A stretch of 64,000 bases of DNA from Betaproteobacteria bacterium SCN1 (GTDB lineage: Bacteria; Pseudomonadota; Gammaproteobacteria; Burkholderiales; Thiobacillaceae): the NCBI GenBank assembly GCA_008923315.1, contig WBSF01000002.1, positions 124,001 through 188,000 on the forward strand, in the 5' to 3' direction. Position numbers and translations under genes: made by a program. The stretch's first letter is position 1. The number at the start of each line of letters is the position of its first letter. Below are positions 31,328-40,434 of the stretch, piece by piece. The notes below the pieces were generated by a model. That model saw only the letters and a list, made by a program, of their open reading frames with translations, was not told the DNA's origin and searched no databases.

Positions 31328-32044
31328 ATGAAAACTGCACTGTTGGTTGCATCGACCCTGGCCCTGCTGGGCAGCCTGCCTGCCCAGGCTCACACTGAAA
31401 CCTATAATGTCACGCTGACTTTCTTTGAGCCGGATACCCAACCGCGCGACACGATCTTCATCGGCTCGTTCGATTACGACACGCATACCAAAACCGTTTC
31501 AGGCCTGCAGGGGGTACTGTCGGAATCGATGACGGGCGACCCCGTCGCCTATCCCAACGACAACATGACCTGGCTCACGCTCTCCAATCAGCTGGTGTCG
31601 TGGTACGACGCATCGCTGGGCGGGACGTTTGCCGCGGCGTTCCGGAATACCGATACGAATACGTTCTGGACGGGTCTACTGGGAAAGGGAGATGGCTGGT
31701 CTCCGAAAGCGGGTATCGACGCCCAAGGAATCTATTATGGTTTTGGTTCTACCAATCCAGGCAATGCCTATGCTTTGATTTTTGTGCCCGATGATCCTCT
31801 GGCTGCCCTGACCCAGGCGCAGATCGACAAGCTGGCCTATGCCGACTGCGCACCGGGCGGCATGATGGGGGCGGTGTGCATGACCGGCACGTCGGTCGCA
31901 GGCTATGGCCTGGCTGGCACGATGAGCGGCTATCCGCTGTCGCAGACCATTACCGCTGCCGTGCCCGAGCCCGAAACCTGGGGCATGCTGCTCGCCGGTC
32001 TGGGCTTGGTGGGCTATGCCACCCGCCGGCGCTCGCGGCGCTGA
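31328..32044 (+). CDS. PEP-CTERM protein, possible copper-binding, paralogue 2
   Basis: This 238-residue paralogue of the preceding protein has a short signal peptide with cleavage after PAQA, leaving H22 as first mature residue. It keeps the second histidine (FDYDTHT), YDASLGG, NAYALIFVPDDPLAALTQAQ, the cysteine motif GGMMGAVCMTG and the PEP-CTERM tail. The ATG at 31328 follows GAGGAG; a TTG at 31304 is in frame but would spoil the signal peptide. A stretch around residues 115-140 is an insertion relative to paralogue 1. The function is unknown. Confidence 0.88.
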   Translation: MKTALLVASTLALLGSLPAQAHTETYNVTLTFFEPDTQPRDTIFIGSFDYDTHTKTVSGLQGVLSESMTGDPVAYPNDNMTWLTLSNQLVSWYDASLGGTFAAAFRNTDTNTFWTGLLGKGDGWSPKAGIDAQGIYYGFGSTNPGNAYALIFVPDDPLAALTQAQIDKLAYADCAPGGMMGAVCMTGTSVAGYGLAGTMSGYPLSQTITAAVPEPETWGMLLAGLGLVGYATRRRSRR

Positions 32045-32074
32045 GCTTATTCCAACCGAGTAACGACGTGCATG

Positions 32075-32098
32075 GCCGGCGGATCTTTGTTCGCCGGC
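32075..32098 (+). repeat. hairpin before the copper receptor gene
   Basis: GCCGGCG (32075-32081) and CGCCGGC (32092-32098) pair around a ten-base loop. The outer GTAAC and GTTAC segments can pair further. No T-run follows, so it may be a processing or attenuating structure in the intercistronic RNA. Confidence 0.45.
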
Positions 32099-32126
32099 TG
32101 TGTTACGAGGGCATGGGTGGTACGAA

Positions 32127-34418
32127 ATGATTTCAGCGATCGGCAGCAAGCAGGCGAGATTGGGATGTCTCGCAAGAATGGTTCTGGGCTTTTCGGCGTT
32201 CGGTACGGGTACGGCCATGGCCGAACCGACGCCCCTGTCGACCATCGTGGTGACCGCCAGTCCCGATGATGCGATGCGCGCGGATGCCACGCTGACCAAC
32301 GCGGACCTGGTGGCCCCGCGTGCTTTCAGCAGCGATACGGCCCGGCTGTTCGAGAACGTGCCCGGTGTCAGCACATACAGCGCAGGCGGGATTTCCAGTC
32401 TGCCCGTGCTGCGTGGCCTGGCCGACGAACGTCTGCGTGTGCAGGTCGACGGGATGGACCTGGCGGCGGCCTGCCCCAATCACATGAACCCTGCGTTGTC
32501 TTACATCGATCCGTCGCGGGTCGAGCGAATCGATGTGTTCGCCGGCATCACTCCGGTCAGTGTTGGCGGTGACAGTATTGGCGGTGCCATCCAGGTGAAA
32601 TCCGCTCCGCCGAAATTCGCCGCGCCGGATGGCGGTTTGCGCATGGAAGGCCAGCTCGGCGGTTTCTATCGCAGCAACGGCGATGCGCGCGGCTACAACC
32701 TGCGGGCATCGCTGGCGGGCGAGCGGCTGGCGCTCGCCTACACGGAGTCGGGCGCGCGTTCGGACAATTACGAGGCGGCGGGTCCGTTCAAGTTGCCCGG
32801 TGTCTGGCAGAATTTTGGCGCACGGCCGGTGCCTGCGGACGAGGTTGCGTCGAGCGCCTATCGCGGAGCGCGTAACCGGGCGCTCGATCTGGCGGCCCAG
32901 CAGGGAGACTGGCTGGTCGAACTGGGCGTCAGCGAACAGGCGCTCGATTACGAAGGATTTCCGAACCAGCGCATGGACATGGTTTCCAGCGTGCCCGATC
33001 CCGCCGATCCGACCGTGCCGGGCAACTATCTGCTCACAAAGGGCGACCCGGCCAACGTAAACCGCCTCATCAACCTGCGTGCAACCGGCGGCTTCGACTG
33101 GGGACAGCTCGAGGCCCAGATTTTCCGGCAGCGCGTCGATCATCGCATGGACATGCTGGAAGATCGCTTCTTCGGCATGATGATGCCAATGAGCTCTCAC
33201 GCAACCAAGCTCGGCGGTACGATCAAGGCCGAGGTATTGCTGTCGGATGCCGACACGCTGCGTATCGGCAGCGAGTACCAGCGCTACCGGCTCGACGACT
33301 GGTGGCCGCCTATCGGGGGGCCGTTTCCCGGCGCGATGTGCTGCGACGATTTCTGGAATATCCGCGATGGTGAGCGCGACCGCATCGGCGTGTTCGCGGA
33401 ATGGGAAACGCGCTGGTCGCCCGCCTGGCTGACACAGATCGGCCTGCGCCATGACCAGGTACGCTCGGATGCTGGCGAGGTCCAGGGGTACAGCAATGGC
33501 AGTTACCTGAACGATGCCAACCGCTTCAACGCAGCCGACCGCGACCGTACCGACCGTAATTGGGACTGGACCCTGCTCGCGCGTTACATGCAGACTGAAA
33601 GACTGGGCTACGAGTTCGGGCTGGCGCGCAAAAGCCGCGCTCCCAGCCTGTACGAACGCTATCCATGGTCAACTTTCGCCATGGCGGCGGCAATGAACAA
33701 CTTCGTCGGTGACGGGAATGGTTATGTCGGCAACCCCGATCTCAAGCCTGAGGTCGCGCACACCGCGAGTGCGAGTGTGGACTGGAAGGCCGCCAATCCG
33801 GTGGAGTGGGGCGTCAAGGCGACGCTCTATGCGACCTGGGTCGAAGACTATATCGATGCGCGCCGCTGTGGGCCGCCGGTTTGCAACACACCGATCTATC
33901 TGACCCCGACCGACAAATATGTGCTGCTGCAGTACGTCAATCAGTCGGCGCGGCTCTATGGTTTCGACCTCTCGGCGCATCGCCGGTTGGGCCGGCTTGG
34001 CGGCGAATGGACAGTCAATGCGCTGCTGAATTATGTGCGTGGCGAAAACCTCGACACGGGCGACGACCTCTATCACATGATGCCGCTCAACGCGAAGCTC
34101 GCCCTGGTGAACCGGCTCGGCCGCTGGACGACTACCGCAGAGGTGCAGGGCGTAGCCGCCAAGGACCACATCTCGCAGGTGCGCAATGAGGTACGCACGC
34201 CAGGCTATGCGCTGTTCAACCTGCGCAGTAGCGTGGAATGGAAGCAGCTGCGCGTGGATTTCGAAGTCGAGAATCTGTTCGATACCTTCTATCTGCAACC
34301 GCTCGGTGGTGCTTACATCGGCCAGGGAAATGCCATGTCCCTGAATGCCATCCCCTGGGGCATGAGCCTGCCGGGTCGTGGCCGCTCGCTGAACGTTGCC
34401 GTAAACCTGACCTTCTGA
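32127..34418 (+). CDS. oprC: TonB-dependent copper receptor, OprC/NosA type
   Basis: This 763-residue outer-membrane receptor has a signal peptide, a TonB box (LSTIVVTAS), a plug domain and a 22-strand barrel ending in aromatic F. The copper site known for Pseudomonas OprC, CxxxM plus HxM, is conserved: C116-M120 in ACPNHMNPALSYID and H339-M341 in DHRMDML. A Met-rich loop (GMMMPMSSH) follows. OprC/NosA proteins import copper, for example for nitrous oxide reductase. It is downstream of the two PEP-CTERM proteins and ends 11 bases before the convergent next gene. Confidence 0.92.
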   Translation: MISAIGSKQARLGCLARMVLGFSAFGTGTAMAEPTPLSTIVVTASPDDAMRADATLTNADLVAPRAFSSDTARLFENVPGVSTYSAGGISSLPVLRGLADERLRVQVDGMDLAAACPNHMNPALSYIDPSRVERIDVFAGITPVSVGGDSIGGAIQVKSAPPKFAAPDGGLRMEGQLGGFYRSNGDARGYNLRASLAGERLALAYTESGARSDNYEAAGPFKLPGVWQNFGARPVPADEVASSAYRGARNRALDLAAQQGDWLVELGVSEQALDYEGFPNQRMDMVSSVPDPADPTVPGNYLLTKGDPANVNRLINLRATGGFDWGQLEAQIFRQRVDHRMDMLEDRFFGMMMPMSSHATKLGGTIKAEVLLSDADTLRIGSEYQRYRLDDWWPPIGGPFPGAMCCDDFWNIRDGERDRIGVFAEWETRWSPAWLTQIGLRHDQVRSDAGEVQGYSNGSYLNDANRFNAADRDRTDRNWDWTLLARYMQTERLGYEFGLARKSRAPSLYERYPWSTFAMAAAMNNFVGDGNGYVGNPDLKPEVAHTASASVDWKAANPVEWGVKATLYATWVEDYIDARRCGPPVCNTPIYLTPTDKYVLLQYVNQSARLYGFDLSAHRRLGRLGGEWTVNALLNYVRGENLDTGDDLYHMMPLNAKLALVNRLGRWTTTAEVQGVAAKDHISQVRNEVRTPGYALFNLRSSVEWKQLRVDFEVENLFDTFYLQPLGGAYIGQGNAMSLNAIPWGMSLPGRGRSLNVAVNLTF

Positions 34419-34429
34419 CGCTGTTGCCC

Positions 34430-35380
34430 TCAGCCGGCGAGCGCCGCGACCAGCGCCTGCAATGCCGCTGCTTCGCGTGCCGGTTGCATCCGCTCGCGGC
34501 GCGCGCGGCCGTGCCGCCGCAGCGCTGCAAGAAAGCCGGCGTCGGTTTCCGCCCGATCCAGCAAGATCGCCAGCCGGCGTTCGTCGCCCACGGGAAAATA
34601 GCCCGGATGGTCTTCGCCCAGCATGCCCACATTGCCCGGCATGCGCGATGCGAGCACCGGCACGTCGGCGGCGAGCGCCTCGCAGATCACGTTCGCGCCG
34701 CCTTCCATCCGCGAGCTGATCACCATCAGCTGCGCACGCGCCAGCCGGGCCAGCACACGACCATGCGGCGTATCGCCGGCCCAGCGCCAGCGCGTCAGCG
34801 CGGCCTGCAGGCGCAGTGCCTCGTCGGTCATTGCCGCATCGAGGGCACGGCCCAGGTGGGTGGCCCGGATGCGCGAGGTGGCCGGCAGGTGCAGCGTGGC
34901 GAGCGCAAGGCGAAACGGGTCCTTTTCCTCGCGCAGGTGTCCGATCGCCAGAACCCCGAAGCCGTCCCCCCGTGCGGGCCGGGGGGCGATGTCGGGCGCG
35001 GACTGGTAGATCACGCAGGTTTTCGCGGCCTGTGCGGGGGACAGTTCGTCGATGCCGCGGTCCTGCAGGACGACGATGCGGTGTGCGCGTTCGAGCGCAT
35101 CCTGCGCCTGCGCATCGGTCCGGATGTCGCGATAGAGGTCGGTACCCGTCAAGGCCAGCAGCAGCGGCCGGCCGGGGTGGGCGTCGGTGAAGGCGCGGAT
35201 CGCGGCGTAGCTGCGCCGCGCGTGCAGCGCCAGCATCAGGTCGGCGGATCGCCCGTCCCATTCCACCTGTACGCGCACTGTGTGGCCGGCCGCGCGCAGA
35301 AAACGCGCCCAGCGCGCGGCGGTGTGCCAGTTGCCGTTGCGGTGTTCGCGGCCGTAGGGCGTGATGAGGACGATGCGCAT
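34430..35380 (-). CDS. senB: SenB-like selenosugar synthase (glycosyltransferase)
   Basis: This 316-residue GT4-fold protein matches the family once called TIGR04348 putative glycosyltransferase, now linked to selenoneine biosynthesis as SenB, which joins selenophosphate to UDP-sugar. Diagnostic segments: NGNWHTAARWARFL near the start, LTGTDLYRDI, VVLQDRGIDEL, GHLREEKDPF, SRMEGGANVICEA and PGNVGMLGEDHPGYFPVGD. The ATG at 35380 gives the family N-terminus. No senA or senC is present, so the substrate could differ in this organism. Confidence 0.8.
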   Translation of the reverse strand: MRIVLITPYGREHRNGNWHTAARWARFLRAAGHTVRVQVEWDGRSADLMLALHARRSYAAIRAFTDAHPGRPLLLALTGTDLYRDIRTDAQAQDALERAHRIVVLQDRGIDELSPAQAAKTCVIYQSAPDIAPRPARGDGFGVLAIGHLREEKDPFRLALATLHLPATSRIRATHLGRALDAAMTDEALRLQAALTRWRWAGDTPHGRVLARLARAQLMVISSRMEGGANVICEALAADVPVLASRMPGNVGMLGEDHPGYFPVGDERRLAILLDRAETDAGFLAALRRHGRARRERMQPAREAAALQALVAALAG

Positions 35381-35467
35381 GCGGGATCGGGGCGTTGCCG
35401 GCGGCACGATGGCCGCCCGTCCGGGAGTGTACGCCAGTGCGGCCCGGCGTTGAGGGATAATCGGCGC

Positions 35468-36247
35468 ATGAACGAGCACACCGTCACTTCGCGCGACAAC
35501 CCCGTTTTCAAGCGGCTGAAAAAACTGGCCGATTCGGCACGGACACGCCGGGAAGCGCGGATGGCGCTGCTCGACGGCGAGCATCTGCTGGCAGCCTATC
35601 TGGATGCGGGCGGGCAGCCGCAGACCGTGGTGCGATCGGCGTCGATGGATGCTTCACGCCCGCTAGCGTTGCAGGCGCGTTGTGCGGGCGCGCGTCATCT
35701 GGTGATGCCCGATGCGCTGTTTGCCGAACTGTCGCCCGTGGCCACGCCCAGCGGTCTGCTGGCGGAAGCCGCCTGGCTTGCGCCGCCGGATATTCCGGGC
35801 ACGCCGCTCGTTGCCGTGCTGGAAGACATCCGGGATCCGGGCAATCTGGGCGCGATGCTGCGTACGGCTGCTGCCGCCGGCGCGACCGGCGCGGTGCTGT
35901 CCCGGGGTTGTCATGATCCCTGGTCGCCGAAAGCGCTGCGCGGCGGACAGGGGGCGCAGTTCGTGCTGCCGCTGGAAACCGTCGCCGATCTGCCGGTATG
36001 GCTGGCAGGTTTTGCGGGCGACAGTCTCGCGCTGGCGCTGGACGGCGCGGACAATCTCTATGCGCGCGTGCTGACCGGGCCGGTTGCCGTGATTGTGGGT
36101 AATGAGGGGGCCGGTCTGTCGTCGGCGGTGCACGGTGCCGCACGGGCGCGTGTGGGGATTCCGATGACGGGACGGGTGGAGTCGCTGAACGCGGCGGCGG
36201 CGCTGACCGTCGCGCTGTTCGAGGCCGCGCGCCAGCGCATGGCTTGA
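35468..36247 (+). CDS. TrmH/SpoU-family RNA 2'-O-methyltransferase
   Basis: This 259-residue knotted methyltransferase has an N-terminal substrate-binding domain (NPVFKRLKKLADSARTRRE) and SpoU motifs DPGNLGAMLRTAAAAG, GNEGAGLS and IPMTGRVESLNAAAA. It is a paralogue of rlmB at 28.8 kb and resembles the YsgA/RlmB-like group whose RNA target is uncertain. It is divergent from senB with an 87-base gap. Confidence 0.9.
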   Translation: MNEHTVTSRDNPVFKRLKKLADSARTRREARMALLDGEHLLAAYLDAGGQPQTVVRSASMDASRPLALQARCAGARHLVMPDALFAELSPVATPSGLLAEAAWLAPPDIPGTPLVAVLEDIRDPGNLGAMLRTAAAAGATGAVLSRGCHDPWSPKALRGGQGAQFVLPLETVADLPVWLAGFAGDSLALALDGADNLYARVLTGPVAVIVGNEGAGLSSAVHGAARARVGIPMTGRVESLNAAAALTVALFEAARQRMA

Positions 36248-36261
36248 GCAGACGCGCGCTG

Positions 36262-36561
36262 TCAGAGCGGCCGCAATGCGCGGTCGCCGCTGCGGCGGTC
36301 GATCTGGATGCGCAGCCGGTTGTCGTGTGCGAAGCCCATGACGTAGGCATAGGCGGCCGGATCGGCGTCCTCCAGCCAGCGGGCCACGACCAGGCAGCGT
36401 TCGCCGTCGACGATGCAGGGCTGCACGGCCGGCGAGTAGCGCAGCCGGTGATCGACAAGGAAACTCGCCAGGGTGGACGACAGGCGCTCGCTCCAGTCCG
36501 AGGGACGGAAAGGGCGTCCGTTCTCCATCGTGCCGGTAATGATCAGGTCGTCCTTGGGCAT
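36262..36561 (-). CDS. DUF3579 family protein
   Basis: This 99-residue soluble protein fits DUF3579: [22 protein letters not shown] at the N-terminus, [20 protein letters not shown] and [11 protein letters not shown] near the end. The family is typical of betaproteobacteria and has no known function. It converges on the SpoU methyltransferase and is 49 bases from the end of ppsR. Confidence 0.87.
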   Translation of the reverse strand: MPKDDLIITGTMENGRPFRPSDWSERLSSTLASFLVDHRLRYSPAVQPCIVDGERCLVVARWLEDADPAAYAYVMGFAHDNRLRIQIDRRSGDRALRPL

Positions 36562-36610
36562 GGGATTTTCCGTAGGGGCCGCTATCCGCTATTTCGGCAG
36601 TGTGGCTGGC

Positions 36611-37387
36611 TCACTTGAGTCCGTGGCGCAACCGGGCAGCGATTTCCTCCACCGACATGCGGGTGGCGTCGAGCACGGGTACGCCGTGGCGGGCGAACAG
36701 CGCCGCGGCGGCGTCCAGTTCGGTACGGCACTGTCCGGGGCTGGCGTAACGGCTGCCCGGGTAGCGCACCTCGCGGATCGCCGCCAGCCGTTCGGGTGCG
36801 AGCGTCAGGCCGCGCAGGCGAGGCAGGATTTCGATCAGGCAGCCGGGCAGGCGGTCGCGTGCCAGATCCTCCGGGGTGAGCGGGTAGTTGGCGGCGGCCA
36901 GCCCGTACTGGAGGGCGAGATAGAGTGCGGTCGGCGTCTTGCCGACGCGCGACACGCCGGCAAGCACGAGATCGGCCTGGGCCAGCCGCCCGGGCTGCAG
37001 GCCGTCGTCGGCCGCGAGGCTGAAATTCACCGCGTCCATGCGGGCTTCGTAGTCGGGCGCCATGCCGTGCGTGTGCCCGGGGCCGGGGACGGCGGCGCGT
37101 CCGAGTGCGGCTTCGACCGCCGGCGCCAGCTGCTCGAACACGTCGAGCACCGGTGCGCCGCCCTCGCGCAACGCGGCCCGCGCCGCAGGGTCGGTGAGCG
37201 AGGAAAACACCAGCGCATCCGGCGTGGCGGCGATCCGCGAAGCCGCATCGCGCGCCTTGCCCACGCTGTCCACGAAGGGCAGCGCAATCCGGCTAAACTC
37301 GAAATCTGGGAACTGCGACAGCACGCTCTTCGCCACCGCTTCGACGGTGACGCCGGTGTGATCCGACACGCAGTAGACGACACGCAT
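36611..37387 (-). CDS. ppsR: PEP synthase regulatory kinase/phosphorylase
   Basis: This 258-residue DUF299 protein switches PEP synthase off and on by ADP-dependent phosphorylation and phosphate-dependent dephosphorylation. The P-loop is [15 protein letters not shown], and the N-terminal [17 protein letters not shown] is characteristic. It is divergent from ppsA, its target, with only 15 bases between the two start codons. Confidence 0.94.
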   Translation of the reverse strand: MRVVYCVSDHTGVTVEAVAKSVLSQFPDFEFSRIALPFVDSVGKARDAASRIAATPDALVFSSLTDPAARAALREGGAPVLDVFEQLAPAVEAALGRAAVPGPGHTHGMAPDYEARMDAVNFSLAADDGLQPGRLAQADLVLAGVSRVGKTPTALYLALQYGLAAANYPLTPEDLARDRLPGCLIEILPRLRGLTLAPERLAAIREVRYPGSRYASPGQCRTELDAAAALFARHGVPVLDATRMSVEEIAARLRHGLK

Positions 37388-37402
37388 ATGGAGAACCGAC
37401 CC

Positions 37403-39745
37403 ATGGCCAACCCCGCCGACTATATCGTCCCTCTGGATCGCCTGTCGATGGCCGATGTGCCGCGCGTAGGCGGCAAGAATGCCTCGCTCGGCGAAATGAT
37501 CCGCAGTCTCGCCGGTGCGGGCGTGAAAGTGCCCGGCGGTTTCGCGACCACGGCGCAGGCTTTCTGGGATTTTCTCGACCGCAACGGGTTGCGCGAGCGC
37601 ATCCATGCCAGGCTGGCCGCGCTGGATGTGGCCGACGTGGCCGCGCTCGCCGCGGCCGGTGCCGAAATCCGCGGCTGGGTCGAGGCGGCGGCGTTGCAGC
37701 CCGAACTCGAAGCGGGCCTCGTCGAGGCCTATCGGGCGCTGGGCAAGACCGTGTCGGTCGCCGTGCGCTCCTCGGCCACCGCCGAAGACCTGCCCGACGC
37801 CTCCTTCGCCGGGCAACAGGAAACCTACCTGCATGTGCGCGGCGAAGCGGCGCTGCTCGAACACGTGCGCAAGGTCTTCGCCTCGCTCTACAACGACCGC
37901 GCCATCGCCTACCGCGTGCACCACGGTTTCGCGCATGCCGACGTGGCGCTGTCGGCAGGCATCCAGCGCATGGTGCGTTCCGACCTCGCCAGTGCGGGCG
38001 TGATGTTCACCCTCGACACCGAATCCGGCTTTCGCGACGTCGTTTTCATCACGGCGGCCTATGGTTTGGGCGAGACGGTGGTGCAGGGCGCGGTGAACCC
38101 GGACGAGTTCTATGTCCACAAGCCGCGCCTCGCCGATGGTTATCCCGCCATCGTGCGGCGCGAGCTGGGCGGCAAGGCGATCCGCATGGTGTGGCGGGAC
38201 GGCGCCAATGCCGTCGAAGACACGCCGCCCGACCTGGCGGGCCGCTACGCGCTCGCCGATGCCGACGTGCTCGACCTCGCGCGGCAGGCGATGACCATCG
38301 AGGCGCACTACGGCCGGCCGATGGATATCGAATGGGCGAAGGACGGCGAGACCGGCGAACTTTTCATCGTGCAGGCGCGGCCCGAAACGGTGAAGGCGCG
38401 CAATGCCGGCGGCGATGCCCGTTACGTGCTGGAGGAAACCGGGCCGGTACGCATCACCGGCCGTGCCATCGGGCAAAAGATCGGCACGGGCACGGTACGC
38501 GTGGTGGCGAGCCCGGCCGGGATGGAACGCGTGCAGCCCGGCGACGTGCTGGTGGCCGACATGACCGACCCCGACTGGGAGCCGGTGATGAAGCGTGCGG
38601 CCGCCATCGTCACCGACCGCGGCGGGCGCACCTGCCACGCCGCCATCGTCGCGCGCGAACTCGGCATTCCTGCCGTCGTCGGCACGGGCGACGCCACCCG
38701 CGTGCTGAGAGACGGCGAAGCGGTCACCGTCTCCTGCGCCGAAGGCGATACAGGCACGGTCTATGCCGGGCAGCTGCGCTTCAGCGTGGAGACGCTGACT
38801 GTCGGCATACTCGCCGAGCCGCCAGCGAAGCTGATGATGAACGTCGGCAATCCCGAGCGTGCGTTCGAGTTTGCGCAATTGCCCAATCACGGTGTCGGGC
38901 TCGCGCGGCTGGAATTCATCATCGCCCGCATGATCGGCGTGCATCCGCTGGCGCTGCTCGACTATGCAACACTCCCCGATGCCCTGCGCGCCGGCATCGA
39001 CGTGCGTGTCGCGGGCTATGCCGACCCGGTGCGTTTCTACGTCGACAAGCTCGCAGAGGGTGTCGCCACGCTCGCTGCCGCGTTCTGGCCCCGGCCGGTG
39101 ATCGTGCGCCTGTCCGACTTCAAATCGAACGAATACGCCAACCTGCTGGGCGGCGACCGCTACGAGCCGAAGGAGGAAAACCCCATGCTCGGCCTGCGCG
39201 GTGCGGCGCGCTACGTGTCGCCGCTGTTCCGTCCCGCCTTCGAACTGGAGTGTCGTGCCCTGAAACAGGTGCGCGAGACGCTGGGCTATACCAATGTCGA
39301 AGTCATGATCCCCTTCGTGCGTACCGTCGAGGAGTGCGTCCGCGTCGTCGACCTGCTTGCCGGCAACGGTCTTGCGCGCGGGGAAAACGGCCTGCGCGTG
39401 GTAATGATGTGCGAGATTCCGTCCAACGTGCTGCAGGCCGACGCCTTCCTCGACCACGTCGACGGTTTTTCCATCGGCAGCAACGACCTCACCCAGCTTA
39501 CGCTCGGCATCGACCGCGATTCGGGTCTCGTCGCCGAGGGCTTCGACGAGCGCAACCCGGCGGTCAAGCGTCTGCTGGCCGAAGCCATCGCCGCCTGCCG
39601 GCGGCGGGACAAGTACATCGGCATCTGTGGCCAGGGGCCGAGCGACCATCCCGATCTGGCCGACTGGCTGGTGGCGGAAGGGATCGGTTCGATCTCGCTC
39701 AACCCGGACACGGTGCTGGCGACCTGGAAGCGGCTGGTGCGTTAA
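37403..39745 (+). CDS. ppsA: phosphoenolpyruvate synthase
   Basis: This 780-residue enzyme makes PEP from pyruvate and ATP for gluconeogenesis. Order: ATP/pyruvate-binding domain ([18 protein letters not shown]), swivelling phosphohistidine domain with H412 in [15 protein letters not shown], and PEP-binding TIM barrel with the proton-donor C742 in [14 protein letters not shown]. The threonine next to the active His, the target of PpsR, is T410. The ATG at 37403 is preceded by GGAG; an ATG at 37388 is in frame without a good site. Confidence 0.97.
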   Translation: MANPADYIVPLDRLSMADVPRVGGKNASLGEMIRSLAGAGVKVPGGFATTAQAFWDFLDRNGLRERIHARLAALDVADVAALAAAGAEIRGWVEAAALQPELEAGLVEAYRALGKTVSVAVRSSATAEDLPDASFAGQQETYLHVRGEAALLEHVRKVFASLYNDRAIAYRVHHGFAHADVALSAGIQRMVRSDLASAGVMFTLDTESGFRDVVFITAAYGLGETVVQGAVNPDEFYVHKPRLADGYPAIVRRELGGKAIRMVWRDGANAVEDTPPDLAGRYALADADVLDLARQAMTIEAHYGRPMDIEWAKDGETGELFIVQARPETVKARNAGGDARYVLEETGPVRITGRAIGQKIGTGTVRVVASPAGMERVQPGDVLVADMTDPDWEPVMKRAAAIVTDRGGRTCHAAIVARELGIPAVVGTGDATRVLRDGEAVTVSCAEGDTGTVYAGQLRFSVETLTVGILAEPPAKLMMNVGNPERAFEFAQLPNHGVGLARLEFIIARMIGVHPLALLDYATLPDALRAGIDVRVAGYADPVRFYVDKLAEGVATLAAAFWPRPVIVRLSDFKSNEYANLLGGDRYEPKEENPMLGLRGAARYVSPLFRPAFELECRALKQVRETLGYTNVEVMIPFVRTVEECVRVVDLLAGNGLARGENGLRVVMMCEIPSNVLQADAFLDHVDGFSIGSNDLTQLTLGIDRDSGLVAEGFDERNPAVKRLLAEAIAACRRRDKYIGICGQGPSDHPDLADWLVAEGIGSISLNPDTVLATWKRLVR

Positions 39746-39986
39746 GCGACAGCGGCAGCCGGGATTCGGGAAAAGCGGGTTCGTGCGGCGTCGCCGCGTT
39801 TTCATGAAGCCATGCGGTGTGGCGAAGCCGTCCGTTTCCCGCCCCTGAATCCGATGTCCGTTCCCCGGCGCTCAAACGCCTCCGGCACCCGGCGCGCGTC
39901 CATTGCAAAAATCAGTCATAACGAACAATCCGGCGAGCCGGATTGCATTTTCCCGCGCCATTTAAATCGAGAAAAGGATCAGAACC
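39746..39986 (+). promoter_or_regulatory. intergenic region with palindrome upstream of the sulfur-relay cluster
   Basis: No gene is seen in these 241 bases. A perfect inverted repeat CAATCCGGC-GA-GCCGGATTG occupies 39926-39945, about 40 bases before the first start codon. The CATTTT that follows could make it a weak terminator for ppsA, but the symmetric arms also suit an activator site. The last 40 bases are A+T-rich relative to the surroundings. Confidence 0.45.
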
Positions 39987-40385
39987 ATGATTAATAAGGG
40001 AAAAGGATTCTGGCATGGGCTGTGCTTAAAGGTTTTCGCAAAAACAGGGGAAACGTGTATGCAGGGTGTCGCCTGGTTTACCGGAACGCACAGGCAGGTC
40101 GAGCGGGTCTCGATCTACCCGGCGCGGGATGTCGATGTCCCGGGTGTGGGGGCGGTGCGTCTGGTGCGGACGGTCGACTGTCTCGGCGCGATGTGCCCCC
40201 GGCCGCAGCTTTTGACACTCAAGGTGCTGGGCGAGGTCGAGCCGGGCGATGTCATCGAGGTGGTGTCGGACAACCCGACCGCGGTCGAGGGCTTCCCTGC
40301 GCTGGCGCAAACCCTGTATTGCACGCATCTCGCGACGATCCGCAGCGGCGACAGCTGGCAGATCTATTTGCGCAAGGGTTTGTGA
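39987..40385 (+). CDS. TusA-family sulfur/selenium carrier protein 1
   Basis: This 132-residue protein has the TusA/SirA domain with persulfide cysteine in DCLGAMCPRPQLL and the VVSDNPTAVEGFPAL segment. TusA proteins pass sulfane sulfur or selenium to partners. The 39987 start gives an N-terminal extension, MINKGKGFWHGLC, that matches a short leader at 45961 codon by codon; the alternative ATG at 40059 (108 residues, AGGGG upstream) omits it. The gene starts the relay cluster and the YeeE/YedE gene follows after 49 bases. Confidence 0.83.
   Translation: MINKGKGFWHGLCLKVFAKTGETCMQGVAWFTGTHRQVERVSIYPARDVDVPGVGAVRLVRTVDCLGAMCPRPQLLTLKVLGEVEPGDVIEVVSDNPTAVEGFPALAQTLYCTHLATIRSGDSWQIYLRKGL
40011..40027 (+). 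promoter_or_regulatory. possible sigma-54 -24/-12 element
   Basis: TGGCATGGGCTGTGCTT has GG and GC separated by ten bases, as sigma-54 promoters require, and a sigma-54 activator gene lies downstream in the cluster. A matching element is at 45985. However, both also lie in frame within a conserved short coding segment, so coding constraint is an alternative explanation. It would place the gene start at 40059. Confidence 0.3.
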
Positions 40386-40434
40386 TGCCTGGTGTGCGGG
40401 CTTGGAAATTTTGTTTGGTCAAGGAGGATAAGCA

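Noticed and set aside
32045-32126. Cobalamin riboswitch before the TonB receptor
   Set aside because: Only 82 bases with a simple hairpin and no B12-box; the receptor itself has copper ligands.
37388-39805. Minus-strand frame running from ppsR upstream through ppsA
   Set aside because: Only the part from 37387 downwards matches PpsR; the rest is opposite ppsA and low in protein-like character.
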